Shown here piece after piece: positions 24,644-35,785 of a stretch of DNA of 64,000 nucleotides. The translations under genes were made by a program, and so were the position numbers. Source of the stretch: Cycas panzhihuaensis (taxonomy: Eukaryota > Cycadophyta); assembly GCA_023213395.1 (NCBI GenBank), contig CM041465.1:106461741-106525740 (forward strand). The letters run 5' to 3'. A model generated the notes under the pieces. The model was not told the DNA's origin. It was given only the letters and a program-made list of their open reading frames with translations, and ran no database searches. Positions within the stretch are counted from its first letter, which is position 1. Each line of letters opens with the position of its first letter.

Positions 24644-25085
24644 TTGAGATACCTTAGTTAGTAGAATGTCATGCCATAAAAGAGGTGTGGGTCTCAGGTT
24701 AAGACTAGACTAAATCGAAATATTAGTAAGGTTTGGTTAGTTATACCATCATGCCTCAATTAGGGATCATCCTAATAACCAATTAGAAAAACTAAAATTT
24801 TAAATACAAGATTAAAATATACCTAATCCAATATCTTTTATAGCCATGGGTATGCATGTTCCACTCTTTAGAAGAGGTATGTAGCTACTCATTAGTGAAT
24901 TGGGTGAGGATTTGGAGTACTTGGGCTCTGTTGTGACTTAGATTTCATCACGAAGCACAATTGTAGGTATCACAAGTGAAGGTTAACTTAATTCTATTAG
25001 AAGCCTAGGCATTCCTTCAATAACCTCAACTACATGTTGCACACAAGTTAGAGGTTATTAGGTTGATTATGTATCCTATATTTGA
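24644..25085 (+). other. Conserved leader segment of the copia-1/copia-2 family
   Basis: Non-coding leader upstream of gag, recognisably homologous to 62310-62730 read on the minus strand. Shared blocks include GTAGCTACTCATTAGTGAA here versus ATAGCTACTCATTGGTGAA there, and GGTTAGTTATACC versus GGTTAGCCATACC. Most differences are CG-to-CA, C-to-T or G-to-A, with copia-1 as the more decayed copy. Function unknown; packaging or translation control are possibilities only. Confidence 0.75.
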
Positions 25086-25482
25086 GTTTTAAGTTGTGTA
25101 CACCCAATGATGTCAACTTCTATATTATCCTATAATATTGTATATTAATCACTTACTTATTTATAAAAAGTGATCCATAGTGTAATCATAATCATAACAC
25201 TTTTTGCATTCTTGTTGCATCAAGTTAATATTTACCACAAGTGTTAGTGGCTAATTTTTATCATAGTGCTTCTCATATTCCTACTACGTCAACTTAATAT
25301 TTGTCACAAGTGTTGGTGACATTTCTCTAAGTTGATCCCTTCATCTTTAAGCAACTATTCTCACTTCTTCTTCCTTTTGCTATACTACTTTATTGTATCT
25401 CCTATTTTTAAACAGTGATTGGTCATTTATTACCATCACTTTTATAGTCCCTTGTTCATTTCTTTCCTTCTCAAAAGATATC

Positions 25483-26560
25483 ATGTCTTCACAGTTTAAG
25501 CAAAATATGAATTGCATTCTTAAAAGGAAAGAAAATTAGGACATGTTATTTACTAGTGTTAAAAATACTACAAAGTATGAAGATCTTTGGAGAGATCACT
25601 TATAACCTACACCATTTATTATAGATATAGCTACCTCAGCTACTTTTGGAGGAGGTCCTCCAACTACTCCTACTGAAGCTATAACTAAATGCCAATTGGA
25701 ACTTGATGATAATAAAATCCATGTAGGGATAGTTCTTGTCACTTCTTATTCCCTACATAATCTTATTGATGAAACTGTACATGATATAACATGGAAAGTT
25801 CTTGAAGTTCTTAAGAAGAACTTTGATACTAAATTAGACTTATAATTTATTCACTTAGTGCTGAAGATGAACAAATTGAAAATATAGAAAGGACACACAA
25901 ATGAGACAATCAATCTCCTTTATCTAATCAAGAAATCCATTGATAAAGATTTCAAAACTCAATATACTACATGGGTTTTCTTGATTTAGTCATGTCTCCA
26001 TATCCTAGATTACAAAAATCTACTGGGATGTCTTCAATTTAGTAGCACCTTGAAGCCCTAAACTTTGAGGATCTTGTTGATAAGTTCATTGAATTTAATA
26101 AGACCTTTAATACCAGCTTTGTCACTATATCTGATCCAACTAATGCTGCTTTTCAAGTGGAAGAAGATCTTCATTATACCACAAATCAAAGTCAATACTC
26201 TCACAAAGGTGGTAATTCTCATGGAAGAGGAAAAGGTAGACAATAAGGGCAATGTCCTCTTGGTCAATAGGCTCCTCAACTTCAACAAAAAAAGTCTCAA
26301 GACCAAGGCTAAAATAATCAACCTGGACCTAGATCTAGTAATCAGAGATAATCCAACTAGCCCAATACTTTTTATGCGACTGGAAAATAAATAATTATAT
26401 GCTAAAGGTATAGTAAAAAAGGACATTATGCCAAAAATTACAGAACTACCACCAATAAACTACTAATCTATCAACAACACCATGGTGCACATAATGTTGA
26501 TAATACTTCTTTTAAATATGCTTTTGGTAGAATGTAATTTTCTCATGTATACCTTCAAAG
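25483..26560 (+). pseudogene. copia-1 gag
   Basis: Starts at the ATG of MSSQFKQNMNCILKR, a start shared with copia-2, whose frame begins with the same MSSQFK. The shared block TWKVLEVLKKNFDTK lies near 25794. Gag is followed by a damaged zinc knuckle near 26398-26450 in which two cysteines read as tyrosine (KKGHYAKNY). Several stops and shifts break it. Minus-strand open frames here are shadows. Confidence 0.85.
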
Positions 26561-26639
26561 AATTAGGACCACTTTATTAAATATTGTTGATAGATCCACT
26601 AAGTATATTGAGGCTTATTGTGGTTATGCTTATTCACTT

Positions 26640-28070
26640 TTTCCTTCACTACTTGGAGTTACAAATAATGCCACCTTAAATACTTCATCATAGATCATGG
26701 ATGCTAGAGCAACATAACACATGACTTATCATCACCAGTTCTTTTAGGATTTTAACTCTGAAGTTTGTGGTGTTATACACATGGTTGAAAAATCATCTTA
26801 GTTAGTCAAAGGACTTGGAACTATTTGTCTAAAACTCCCAAGCCTTCCAAATTTTACCCTTATTGATGTTTTATATATTCCTGCTCTAAAGTAGAACTTG
26901 CTCTCCTTGTCTACCCTTGTCTCTTGTGGTTTCGATCTGAGTGTAACTACAAATAATCAAACTCTATGTGTCATTCACACTCCTTCAAATGATGTGGTTA
27001 TGATCAAAATTCTTTATGGAAAGCTTTTTTGCCTAATTGGCTCACCATCCTCTGAAGCTAACCATGTTGATGATGACTCTACTTTTACCACAACCCTGGC
27101 TCCTCAAATATTGTCCTAAGTGGCCCTATGGTATGCTCATATGGGCCATATCAAAATTGATCATTTAAGAGAACTCTTCCTGGTATGCCTAGGCTCTCCT
27201 TTAAGCCCTTCAAATGTGAAGCATGTATCATTTCCAAATCTCAAAGATAACCCTTTCCTCATAGTCAGTGAAAATCTATCCAACCTTTGCAGCTTGTACA
27301 CTTAGATATATGTGGTCCTATACCCATCCCTTCTCTTAAATAGAAGTAGTACTAGATTACTTTCATTAATAATTTTACTAATAAATTATGGGTTACTTCT
27401 ATAGAAAGAAAGATGAAGCTTTTCCTATGTTTTAAGCTTTCAAGGCCTATGTGAAAAATGAATCTAGATTCAAGATCAAAACACTCAAGACTAACAATGG
27501 TGGTGAGTACACATTTAATGAGTTTGAATCCTAGCTACATCAGCATGGAATCAAACATTAAACCACTATTGTAAGTACACCTTAACAAAATGGAGTTGTC
27601 AAGCATATGAATAGGACCATCATGAACATGGATCATGCTATGCTAGTATATAAGAACATCCATATCTATCTTTAGATTGAGGCTATTTGGATTGCTGTGT
27701 ATTGCATCAACACTACTAGTCCCTCTAAGCTTGACCCTTTTCTACATGAAATATAGTATGGACAAACCCCCTCTATCTCCCACTTTAAACTTTTTGGCTC
27801 TACTTGTTATGCTCACATTCTAGAGGAACAAGAAAGAAGCTCCAAGATAGAGCCCTCAAAGGTATCTTTATTAGATACTCTATGGACAAAAAGGGGTACA
27901 AGGTTTTTATACCTTCACAATGCAAAATTATCATCACTAGAGATGTTATCTTTGCAAAGATTGAAGATCAATTACTTAGATTTGACTCCAAGATACCTTC
28001 ATACTGATTTAATGATACTACTAAATTTGATATCCATGTTCCAAATTTTAGGGGGGAAGATACTCAACAG
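26640..28070 (+). pseudogene. copia-1 protease and integrase
   Basis: The protease motif reads MDARAT-stop-HMT near 26697, where DSGA is usual. The block LLSLSTLVSCGFDLSVT (26898) is shared almost exactly with copia-2. GAG-pre-integrase is LWYAHMGHIKIDHL (27123). In integrase the first Asp survives (LDICGP, 27302), the second is Asn (NNGGEY, 27493) and the catalytic Glu is Lys (KHMNRT, 27601). The enzyme would be dead even without the stops. Frame changes occur near 27300 and 27830. Confidence 0.88.
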
Positions 28071-28479
28071 TTGCTAAAAATCTTAGAATTTGATAATAAA
28101 GCCCTAGAGGATACAATCTATGTCTTCTAACCAATGTGTACATATCTAGCACCATCATTTGTAAATAATCAAGTTGACAAAGGCAAAGCCATAGAACAAG
28201 GACCATCTTCTTTAACATTAGTGGCTAGCCCATCTTCTCTAGCATTATCAACTTCCTGTGTGTTAAACATTTTACATTATCCTTTTTAGGATCAAAACGA
28301 AGACCAAGAGGCTGTGGAAATAAAAACTTCATTCCCAACTCAAGGTTTTCATAAAGCCTACTAGCTACACAAAGATATGCAACTAGATGAGGTAGGCAAA
28401 ACTAGCACTAGAAGTGCCCATAGAGCAAGGATACATGAATCACTTTCCATTGAGCTTGAACTAGAAAAACTACACCTTA

Positions 28480-30005
28480 CTTTTAATGAAGAGTGTCTAA
28501 TGTACTAAGAAGTTATAACGCATGTAACTTGGAGAAATGCTATGAATGAAGAGTACTAATCTCTTATTAAGAATGGTACATGGGAGCTTGTTGATCTACC
28601 ACTTGGAAGAAAGGCAGTTCAAAATAAATAGGTGTTTAAAAACAAGTATAGATCAAATAGCACCCTAGAAAAATACAAGGCGAGGTCAGTAGAAAAAGGA
28701 TTCACACAAAGGGAATGCATCAACTATACTAAAATATTTGCTCATACAACTAAGTAGCCTACAATCATAACTTTTATAGCCTTGGCTGCCCAATAGGGTT
28801 GAAAAATCCACTAACTCAATGTTAAGATTGCATTTCTCAATGGGGACCTTAAAGAAGAAATTTATATGGCTCAGCCAGAAGGATATGAGATTGTCAGTTA
28901 GGAGCATAAGGTTTGCAGGCTCAAAAAGTCCTTGTACGGCCTAAAACAAGCACCTTGTGCTTGGTTTACCAAGTTGTTTGAAAGAATGAGGAAACTTGGA
29001 TATGAGGTTTATGACTATTAAGATATTAATGTAACATTATTCACTAAGCACCAAAATGATAAAGTCACTTACCTTTTAATCTTTGTGGATGATATGCTAA
29101 TAACAGGGAATAGTAAACAGGTAATTAGCTAGTTGAAGAAGGACCTCGCTAAAACTTTTGAATTACCTGACCTCGAATTGATGAAATATTACTTGGGAAT
29201 TAAATTAACTCAAAAGAATAGCAAATTTTTTCTCTCCCAAGAAAAATATATCAATGATCTTCTGATAAAGTTTTGATTGGAAGGTGCTCCACTAGTGGAT
29301 ACACCTATGGAACCTAATATTAAACTCTTAGTTGATGGTGATACTAGGGAGGTAGACACAACACTCTACAGGCAACTTGTAGGTAGTCCCATATATACTA
29401 CCAACACAAGGGTAGATATTGCATATTTTGTTGACATTCTTACAAGATTCATGAAAAATCCTAAACAAAATTACTAGCAAGTTGCAATATGAGTGTTGAG
29501 GTACTTGAACATGACCAACAAATATGGTTTGTTGCATGAACCTAATGCAGAATTTAAACTTTATATATACACAGACTTAAACTTTGCCAGAGATAAGGAC
29601 ACAAGAATATCTACATCTGGCTACATAATATTTCTTGGAATAACACCAATATCATGGAGATCTAAATAACAGAAGATAGTTGCAAGCTCAACTACTGAAG
29701 TTGAATATATTGTTGCTTCTAAAATAAGCAAGGAGTTGATATAGCTTAGAAAATTATTAAATACATTAAATGCCACCCAAATAAGTTCCACTAGCTTACA
29801 TATAGATAATTAATCTATAATTTAAATGGCTAAAAATCTTGTATTTCATTATCGTACCAAACATATAAGTATGAAAGTCCATAGGATTAGAGAACTAGTT
29901 CATGATGGCAAAATTTAACTGGAGTACTACCCCACAATAAATCAAGTGGTTGATATCTTCACCAAACCACTAAAGAGGGTGAAGTTTGAATAGTTCCAAA
30001 AGTAA
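28480..30005 (+). pseudogene. copia-1 reverse transcriptase and RNase H
   Basis: RT traces include EEIYMAQPEGYEIV (28854), [16 protein letters not shown] (28921) and the catalytic FVDDMLITG (29082-29108), with both aspartates kept. RNase H follows with YTDLNFARD (29568), TEVEYIVAS (29695), LHIDN (about 29800) and the terminal DIFTKPL (29953). There are a few stops, mostly in place of Gln or Trp. This is the best preserved RT in the window. Confidence 0.9.
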
Positions 30006-30064
30006 CTCGACCTTAGGACCTCCATCTCTGATTGAATGAAGGAGATGATAATAGGACCATCATA

Positions 30065-30173
30065 CTCTGTCTCATTCATGAAAACCCCTTATGGGTGCAG
30101 AAGGACAAGAGTAAGTCTCTGCTCTATCCCATTCATGAAAACCCCTTGTGGGTACAAACGGATAAGGGTTGTA
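30065..30173. repeat. 52-bp duplication in copia-1 3' untranslated region
   Basis: Two near-adjacent copies share CATTCATGAAAACCCCTT followed by a TGGGT-rich segment (about 30065-30116 and 30122-30173), between RNase H and the polypurine tract. Confidence 0.8.
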
Positions 30174-30447
30174 TCATTTTAGAAAATCAAAACCTGTGAA
30201 AACTTAAAAGGGCATGGTGGATGACCAAATGGTATATGGAGACTCAGTAGATTTTAACTGCAAAATTCATTGTATTGATTGGCTATCAAGCTTCATTTAA
30301 AGAGCCATCTGAGCCACGTTAGTAGATTAGAAAATTTGTGGATTTTCTTCCCCGTGAGGGTTTCCCACAAAAGTGTCATAGTAATTTTTTTTATAAGAGG
30401 CTCAAATGAAGACCTCATAGGATAGAATGAAATGACCTTCTACCATT

Positions 30448-30458
30448 AAGGGGGAGAT
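30448..30458 (+). other. Polypurine tract of copia-1
   Basis: AAGGGGGAGAT directly precedes the TG of the 3' LTR. It is the usual primer for plus-strand DNA synthesis. Confidence 0.9.
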
Positions 30459-30757
30459 TGAAAAGGGTTAATGTCACAAGGCTATTACATTAGTTGATTA
30501 TTTCTAAAAAGGATCTTAAGTAAACTCTAAATTAGATCACTTAAGTGAAATGTACTTTTATGTGCATTATGTGTAATTTCATTTTACCTAACTCTAATGC
30601 TCCCTCTCTCAATATAAAAAGTAAACGCTCAATGGAGGAGGCTCATTCTTACCTCCCCATTTTGTAAGAGCTACTCTTTTTCTCTCAAGTCTCTCTTTCT
30701 TCCATATTTGTCTTTGTGTTTAGTATATGGAGATGAAGGATAGATTCACTCTTTTCA
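30459..30757 (+). repeat. 3' LTR of copia-1
   Basis: 299 bp. It starts TGAAAAGGGTTAATG, ends ACTCTTTTCA and is followed by AAAAA. It has a TATA-like TATAAAAA near 30613. Confidence 0.92.
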
Positions 30758-30762
30758 AAAAA

Positions 30763-33334
30763 TAGATGGATGACTAGTAGAATCCAAAAATGGAAATAAA
30801 TTAATTTGAATTAGCTAAGAAGACCTTAGAAGAAGTTGCTTGGAGGGAAGAAGAAAATTTATTACCTATGGAGAAACTTGAAATGAAATCTATTTTTATA
30901 AGGAAGAATAAATCCAATGAATAAGGACCTACTATCTAGGACACACAACCACAACCTCAATTGGTACAACAAAGGAATTATTTAAAGGGTTACCAATAGA
31001 AAATATACCCTAAATGTTGTTATTAATATAAAATTTAGTGAAGCAAGTAAAATTGACCATTCCATTATAACAAGTAATTGAATGGATAAAAATTGGAATG
31101 ATGCAATAAAAGGAAGTTGTTAAAATTTTAAAGAAAGTCATATCGTCCTTTGATCTTGACCTAATAATATCAATTACAATTTTAGGTTAACATTTTTATA
31201 ATGTAATTATTGATGATGAGGCAATAATGAATTTATCACCAATAACTAGCTGGAGAAAACTGGGAAGCCCTAAATTGGAAGCAGTAACATATTCCTTAAA
31301 ATTAGCAAATGAACTATTGATTAAACTCATTGGAAATCTCTTAATTATCAAAGTGGATGTGGTTGGTATTACAATTTAAATTGATTTTACCGTCGTGGAA
31401 ATAATTAAAGGGATGGTACCATATCCGACATTGCTTAACCATCCTTGGTTGTATAAAACATAATGTTTTCAAAAATAGAAAGATGTAATCCTCATATTGA
31501 TAGATTGGGGAAATGAGGTTGTTCTCCCCATGCTTAGAAAACATTTGATTGAAATATTCCCAAATGACACCTCAAGCTTGACAATCACCAGTGAAGAAAC
31601 TTCATTGACTTTTGAAGAAACTAATCTATATCACACAATTAAAGATTCAACAAAACTAATCAACTCCCAAAAATATGAATGCAACTATTTTAGAGAGTTG
31701 TATAGTTTCTCAAGTGATGAAGGAACTAAGAAATTCATAAATTATTGGTTGTAGAAATCATACGAGGTTAACCCTCCATCCTTCTAATGTAACCTTCTTG
31801 TTGTATGCACTACTAATGACATAATAAGACAATGGATAGATTGGGAAATAAATGTATGAATGGTGAGTTTACTATTAGTGTAAATATAATTCAAATTTAA
31901 ACCCTAACCCTAGACCAAATTCCTTACCCTAACCTTAATACTTACCCAAACCCTAATCCCTTTCTTGATCCTAACCTTCCCTCTACCTTAGGTGAGGGTT
32001 ATAAGGTACATATACCTTCCCTATCCCTAACCCATCCTAAGGAAGGAAGTAATAAGCCTTCAACATCCTCTCTTGAAGTACATCCACGCATCAATAGATC
32101 CTCTTCCTTATAAAATAATATGCCCATGGGTACTAAGCCACTAAATGAGGAAGAGAGGAATGCAGAAAGTATCTCTCAAGATCCTCGTCTAGGTGACTAA
32201 GTGATTATTCTAAAAAATAGCAAAATTAATCTATATATTGGGAATTATATAGGTACATTTTCTAGAGAACAATTGTATGGCACTACTCAATCCAATCTAT
32301 GGAATATTAGATTCAAAAAATAGTAGTAAATAAAGCACAATAGGATTAAAATTTTGTATTGACCTTGGGAGGGCCTATATGGTACTTATATCTAGCCTAC
32401 CAAATCTCTTTCCAATAATGGGCAAACTTTCTTATAACATTTAGACTCTAATTTAATCCCCCAAAGAGACTACATATTCCCTATAGTAGAAGACTATACT
32501 AGGAAACATATAGAATGTTTCCAAACCTATTGGACCCCTCAAAGCCTTCATAAAACTAATTGGAGTCACTTATTTTTCCATACTCTAAGGAAAATAGGAA
32601 AAAAATAGATGTTGGGAAAGGAGAAAACCCTAGATGCATCTTGGCATAATCTCAAGAATTCTTTTAGTAAGATATTCTTACACTCATCATATGATAAAAC
32701 TATAGATAAAGTGTTAAAACAAATCAGAAATTTAAGTATAGAAGTAGAACAACCAAGAACTATATCATTAGCAAGGACTATGGAAAGTAGGGAAGCAGAA
32801 GAGGAGGAGTAGAGTCATAACTTTCCTTCAGAGTATACCAAGCTAAAATATGAGGAGTAGGATATTGAGAATACCCTAGCTCATCAAAACATGAATAAAG
32901 ATAATATGGAAGTGAAAAAACTAAAAATAACTGAAACAATTAAGGAACACCAGAAAATCCATAAAACATATTGATTGGGAACTATTGGGATGACAAAATA
33001 GTAGAAGAGGTATAGCCCTTTTTTTTTTAAATATAAGGACATGTTTGCATGGTCCTATAAAGACCTAAAGGAAATCCCTCCAGAAAGCAAGATGTATCAC
33101 ATTGACTTATAGATGGAGTAAAACCTATGAAATAACAACCTTATCATATAAACCCTAAGTATAAAGAAAAGGTCAAAGAGGAATTAGATAAAATGTTTGA
33201 AGTAAGATATATATGCAAGATTGACTATAACGATTGGGTAAGTTATGTAGTAGTGGTGCCCAAAATAGAATGGAAATTTTTGAGTCTATGTAGACTATAG
33301 ATAGTTAAACAAGGTGATAAAGAAGGATCCATTA
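30763..33334 (+). pseudogene. Gypsy element G2: gag end, protease and start of RT
   Basis: Resumes after copia-1 with a charged spacer (EEVAWREEENLLPMEK near 30810). The aspartic protease motif lies at about 31200-31265 and reads VIIDDEAIMNLSPITSW, in place of the family's ID-G-GS pattern. It is followed by PYPTLLNHPWLY. An open stretch at 31497-31754 continues downstream of the protease. RT begins near 33030 (MFAWSYKDLKEIPP) and runs through a palm start (VKEELDKMFEVRYI, VVPK) before ending abruptly at 33334, where an unrelated LTR begins. The catalytic RT, RNase H, integrase and 3' LTR of G2 are absent from the window. Confidence 0.75.
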
Positions 33335-33675
33335 TGTTAGTATGGTAGTTAATTATTAAGCCACTTATTAACGTTAATATATGGTTTAATTATGTGATTA
33401 ATGAAAAGGTGCAAGTTATTCAAAAGGTCACAACCCTTAACAGTTGACACCTCTTAAGGGATTATGAATCTCTTAGAGTCCATTATATATTCAACAATAA
33501 GGAATTTAGAATTAATGTGATTGATAGATTTTTTGTGGTGGGTTTTTTCTTGAAAGGGTTTCTCACATTTATCCTATGTACTATGTAATTATTCCATGTT
33601 TATATTATTTTCTTGGTATGTATAGTAAAGATTCCATAATATGTAAATATGTATGCATTCATTCATGTTTCTTAA
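33335..33675 (+). repeat. LTR followed by a primer-binding site (5' LTR, possibly of G1)
   Basis: Begins TGTTAGTATGG and contains GTGGGTTTTTTCTTGAAAG, a block common in plant LTRs. It ends a few bases before TAGTATCAAAGTC (33678-33690), a decayed tRNA-iMet site. A primer site on its right marks it as a 5' LTR. The gag of G1 follows about 750 bp later, so it may belong to G1. No clear second copy was found. Confidence 0.6.
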
Positions 33676-33690
33676 GATAGTATCAAAGTC

Positions 33691-34439
33691 GTAAGGTCCT
33701 ACATAGTTGAAGCCAGAGTTAGGTTGAGTGATAAGATCATTGGTTTCTACGTAAAGATGACTAAACTTATTAGCCCCTTGGCCTATTTTTGTAAGATCAA
33801 ACTAGTTTTGTAATATAAAGTTTTGTCGATCTGTCAATAAGAAATAATTGGAATGGCATGTTGTTCCATCGATAGGTCGTTAAGAAGTTGAGTCAAGATG
33901 TCAATAAGAAGTCTCGTCAATCTGTCAATAACATAAGAATGATCAATGTCGACATGATAGATGTCGACTTAATATAAAGTCATGAAGTGTAGGTAGATTA
34001 TGTTGATAGGCCTTCATCGATAAGTAGACTTTGTGAATTATCTATAAGACAACATGCACTTTACTGGTATATAACATATCTAACACAACTGAGATGGTTA
34101 ACTAAAATTAAAAAGTATAGAAGGGTTATATCCCTAAACAGATATGGAGATAAAAAAAACACAAAAGAGAAATGGGACTTTATTTGTAGGTGGACAAAGA
34201 TTTCTATGTACATTATGGAGTATAGTCTAATATGATTGGTAAGAGTAATCACATGGACTAGACTCATTTCAATAATAATAAAAGGAGATCTTAGTAGAAA
34301 ATTCTAAAGCACAATGTATGGTTGGTTCTGACTGATTGATTTTAATTAGAGTTTAAATTTTGATTGATTAAATATCTACACACACCAACATTTTGGTTCC
34401 ATTACCTATGGATTTTGAGTCTGAAAAGATGTTAATTAT
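33691..34439. other. Leader-like sequence with short quasi-repeats
   Basis: Non-coding. 33810-34030 is rich in scattered GTCGAT, GTCAATAAGAA and ATCGATA variants, for example TCGATCTGTCAATAAGAA near 33828 and CGTCAATCTGTCAATAACAT near 33915. It lies between the primer site and G1 gag, so it is probably the leader. Confidence 0.5.
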
Positions 34440-35066
34440 ATGAGTTAAAGATGGTAAAAGAAGGAGAGTACAAAATGGTAGAAAAAGATGCAAGATGAAT
34501 TGAGAATGACAAGACAAGACCGTTGGAGCAGAGAACATTCAGAAACTAGTTAAAGACTTCCATTACATCTCAAAGTGAGGAGAGTGAAGCTTCAAGAACA
34601 AAGAATGATAGAAGCTACAACCCATAACTAGAAGGTACATGAGGAAGAATTCATCCAAAGAGCATTGGAACAGTTAGGTAAGAAAGTTCAGTCTTTATCC
34701 CTAACTGATAATCCTATAAAAGGATACTCTCTAGTCTATAAACAAACATAATCCAAAATGGCTTGTCCACCTACCATCCAATATATAATAAAGACTTGAT
34801 TTCCTAAGTATAATGGATCTATAGATGCAAAACAACACATGTTTGTCTAGGAATCCATGTGGAGGTGTCAAGAGCAGAATCATGATTAATAAAATAGAAT
34901 GAGTTTGTCACCACTTTAAAAGGCCGAGAATAGATTTGGTATCAATCTATAGAAAGCCAACAACTATTTAAAGACTAGAAAACTTGTAAAGAAAAGTTTA
35001 TAAAGGTATTATCTCATATGATATAAAGGCAAAGTATTTTTAATGAATTAAAGAATTTGTAGATAT
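34440..35066 (+). pseudogene. Gypsy element G1: gag, 5' part
   Basis: Degraded gag with a capsid-like region from about 34755 (PKWLVHLPSN, then YNGSIDAKQHMFVW, EFVTTL, WIWYQSIESQQLF across frames). Its end is interrupted at 35071 by the tandem chromovirus, and the same domain continues at 45913. The two parts share the flanking AGCCT. Similar wording (FNGTSNASKHIY) in G2 supports a gag identity. Confidence 0.7.
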
Positions 35067-35071
35067 AGCCT

Positions 35072-35658
35072 TATAACATTCCAAAAATCTAGTCAAAACT
35101 ATGCCACATAACCATTCAAATTAAAGGTCTATGAATGAGGATTCCAAAGATTTAGATGAAAGTTAATTCATCTATATCAAAAGTTATACCTATTTAAAGT
35201 TTTTTGCCTACTAGTTTTTGGGAAAAGTTTTGGCCAACTTCTATTTGAGCAGTATTAAGGAGAATATCACCCAGTCTATATGACTTCTAATTGAAGGATT
35301 TTGATCACTATAAATAGCAAGTTTTGGCCTCATCCTAGACCATCTTTGGAGGTTCTTTCTACTGCATATTTTTTATTCTAGGGTTGTAATTAACTTGCCC
35401 ATTTGGGGGCTGTAGTTTGGAGGGTTCGTCACCTTAAAGAGGGAAGCTCACTTCTCCAAGAAAGATTGGTATTTTAATGTAATTTTATTCCATTTTTTAT
35501 ATTATTTGATAATAAATATTACTATTTGCTTCTGTCGATTCTATAATTCCTATTCCTTATTTATTTTCTTATTGGATAAGATCTAGTTATTATCATTTGT
35601 GAATTATTACCTATATTTTTAAGGAAAATTGTTATAAAAATATAGCTAGATCATTTCA
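35072..35658 (+). repeat. LTR 1 of the tandem chromovirus
   Basis: 587 bp, starting TATAACATTCC (TG decayed to TA) and ending GATCATTTCA. A TATA box TATAAATA lies at 35309-35316. It is followed by AG and the primer site at 35661. Confidence 0.92.
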
Positions 35659-35660
35659 AG

Positions 35661-35672
35661 TGGTATTAGAGC
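35661..35672 (+). other. Primer-binding site, chromovirus copy A
   Basis: TGGTATTAGAGC, one transition from TGGTATCAGAGC, lies two bases from the LTR end. Confidence 0.9.
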
Positions 35673-35785
35673 TTCATTTCAAGGGGAAAGGATAGAGGTA
35701 AAAGCACAAAAGGGTCAAAAAATTTCTCCCCTACCAGAAAAATAAATATATAATTAAGGTCAAGGAAAAGCCTCATTCTTGAGAA

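Larger units (their letters stand above)
23169..30757 (+). mobile_element. Complete Ty1/copia element (copia-1) nested in G2
   Basis: A 7.6-kb element with LTRs at 23169-23466 and 30459-30757, a tRNA-iMet primer site at 23469-23480 and a polypurine tract at 30448-30458. The target duplication is AAAAA (23164-23168 and 30758-30762). The interior has a 2-kb leader, then gag, protease, integrase, RT and RNase H in copia order. All frames are broken by stops, so it cannot move on its own. It split G2 and is therefore younger than G2. The family matches copia-2 on the minus strand at the right end, in coding region and in leader. Confidence 0.93.

Noticed and set aside
26058-26426. Overlapping open frames on both strands of about 110-120 codons
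   Set aside because: They cover the copia-1 gag tail out of its true frame; copia-2 homology fixes the real frame.
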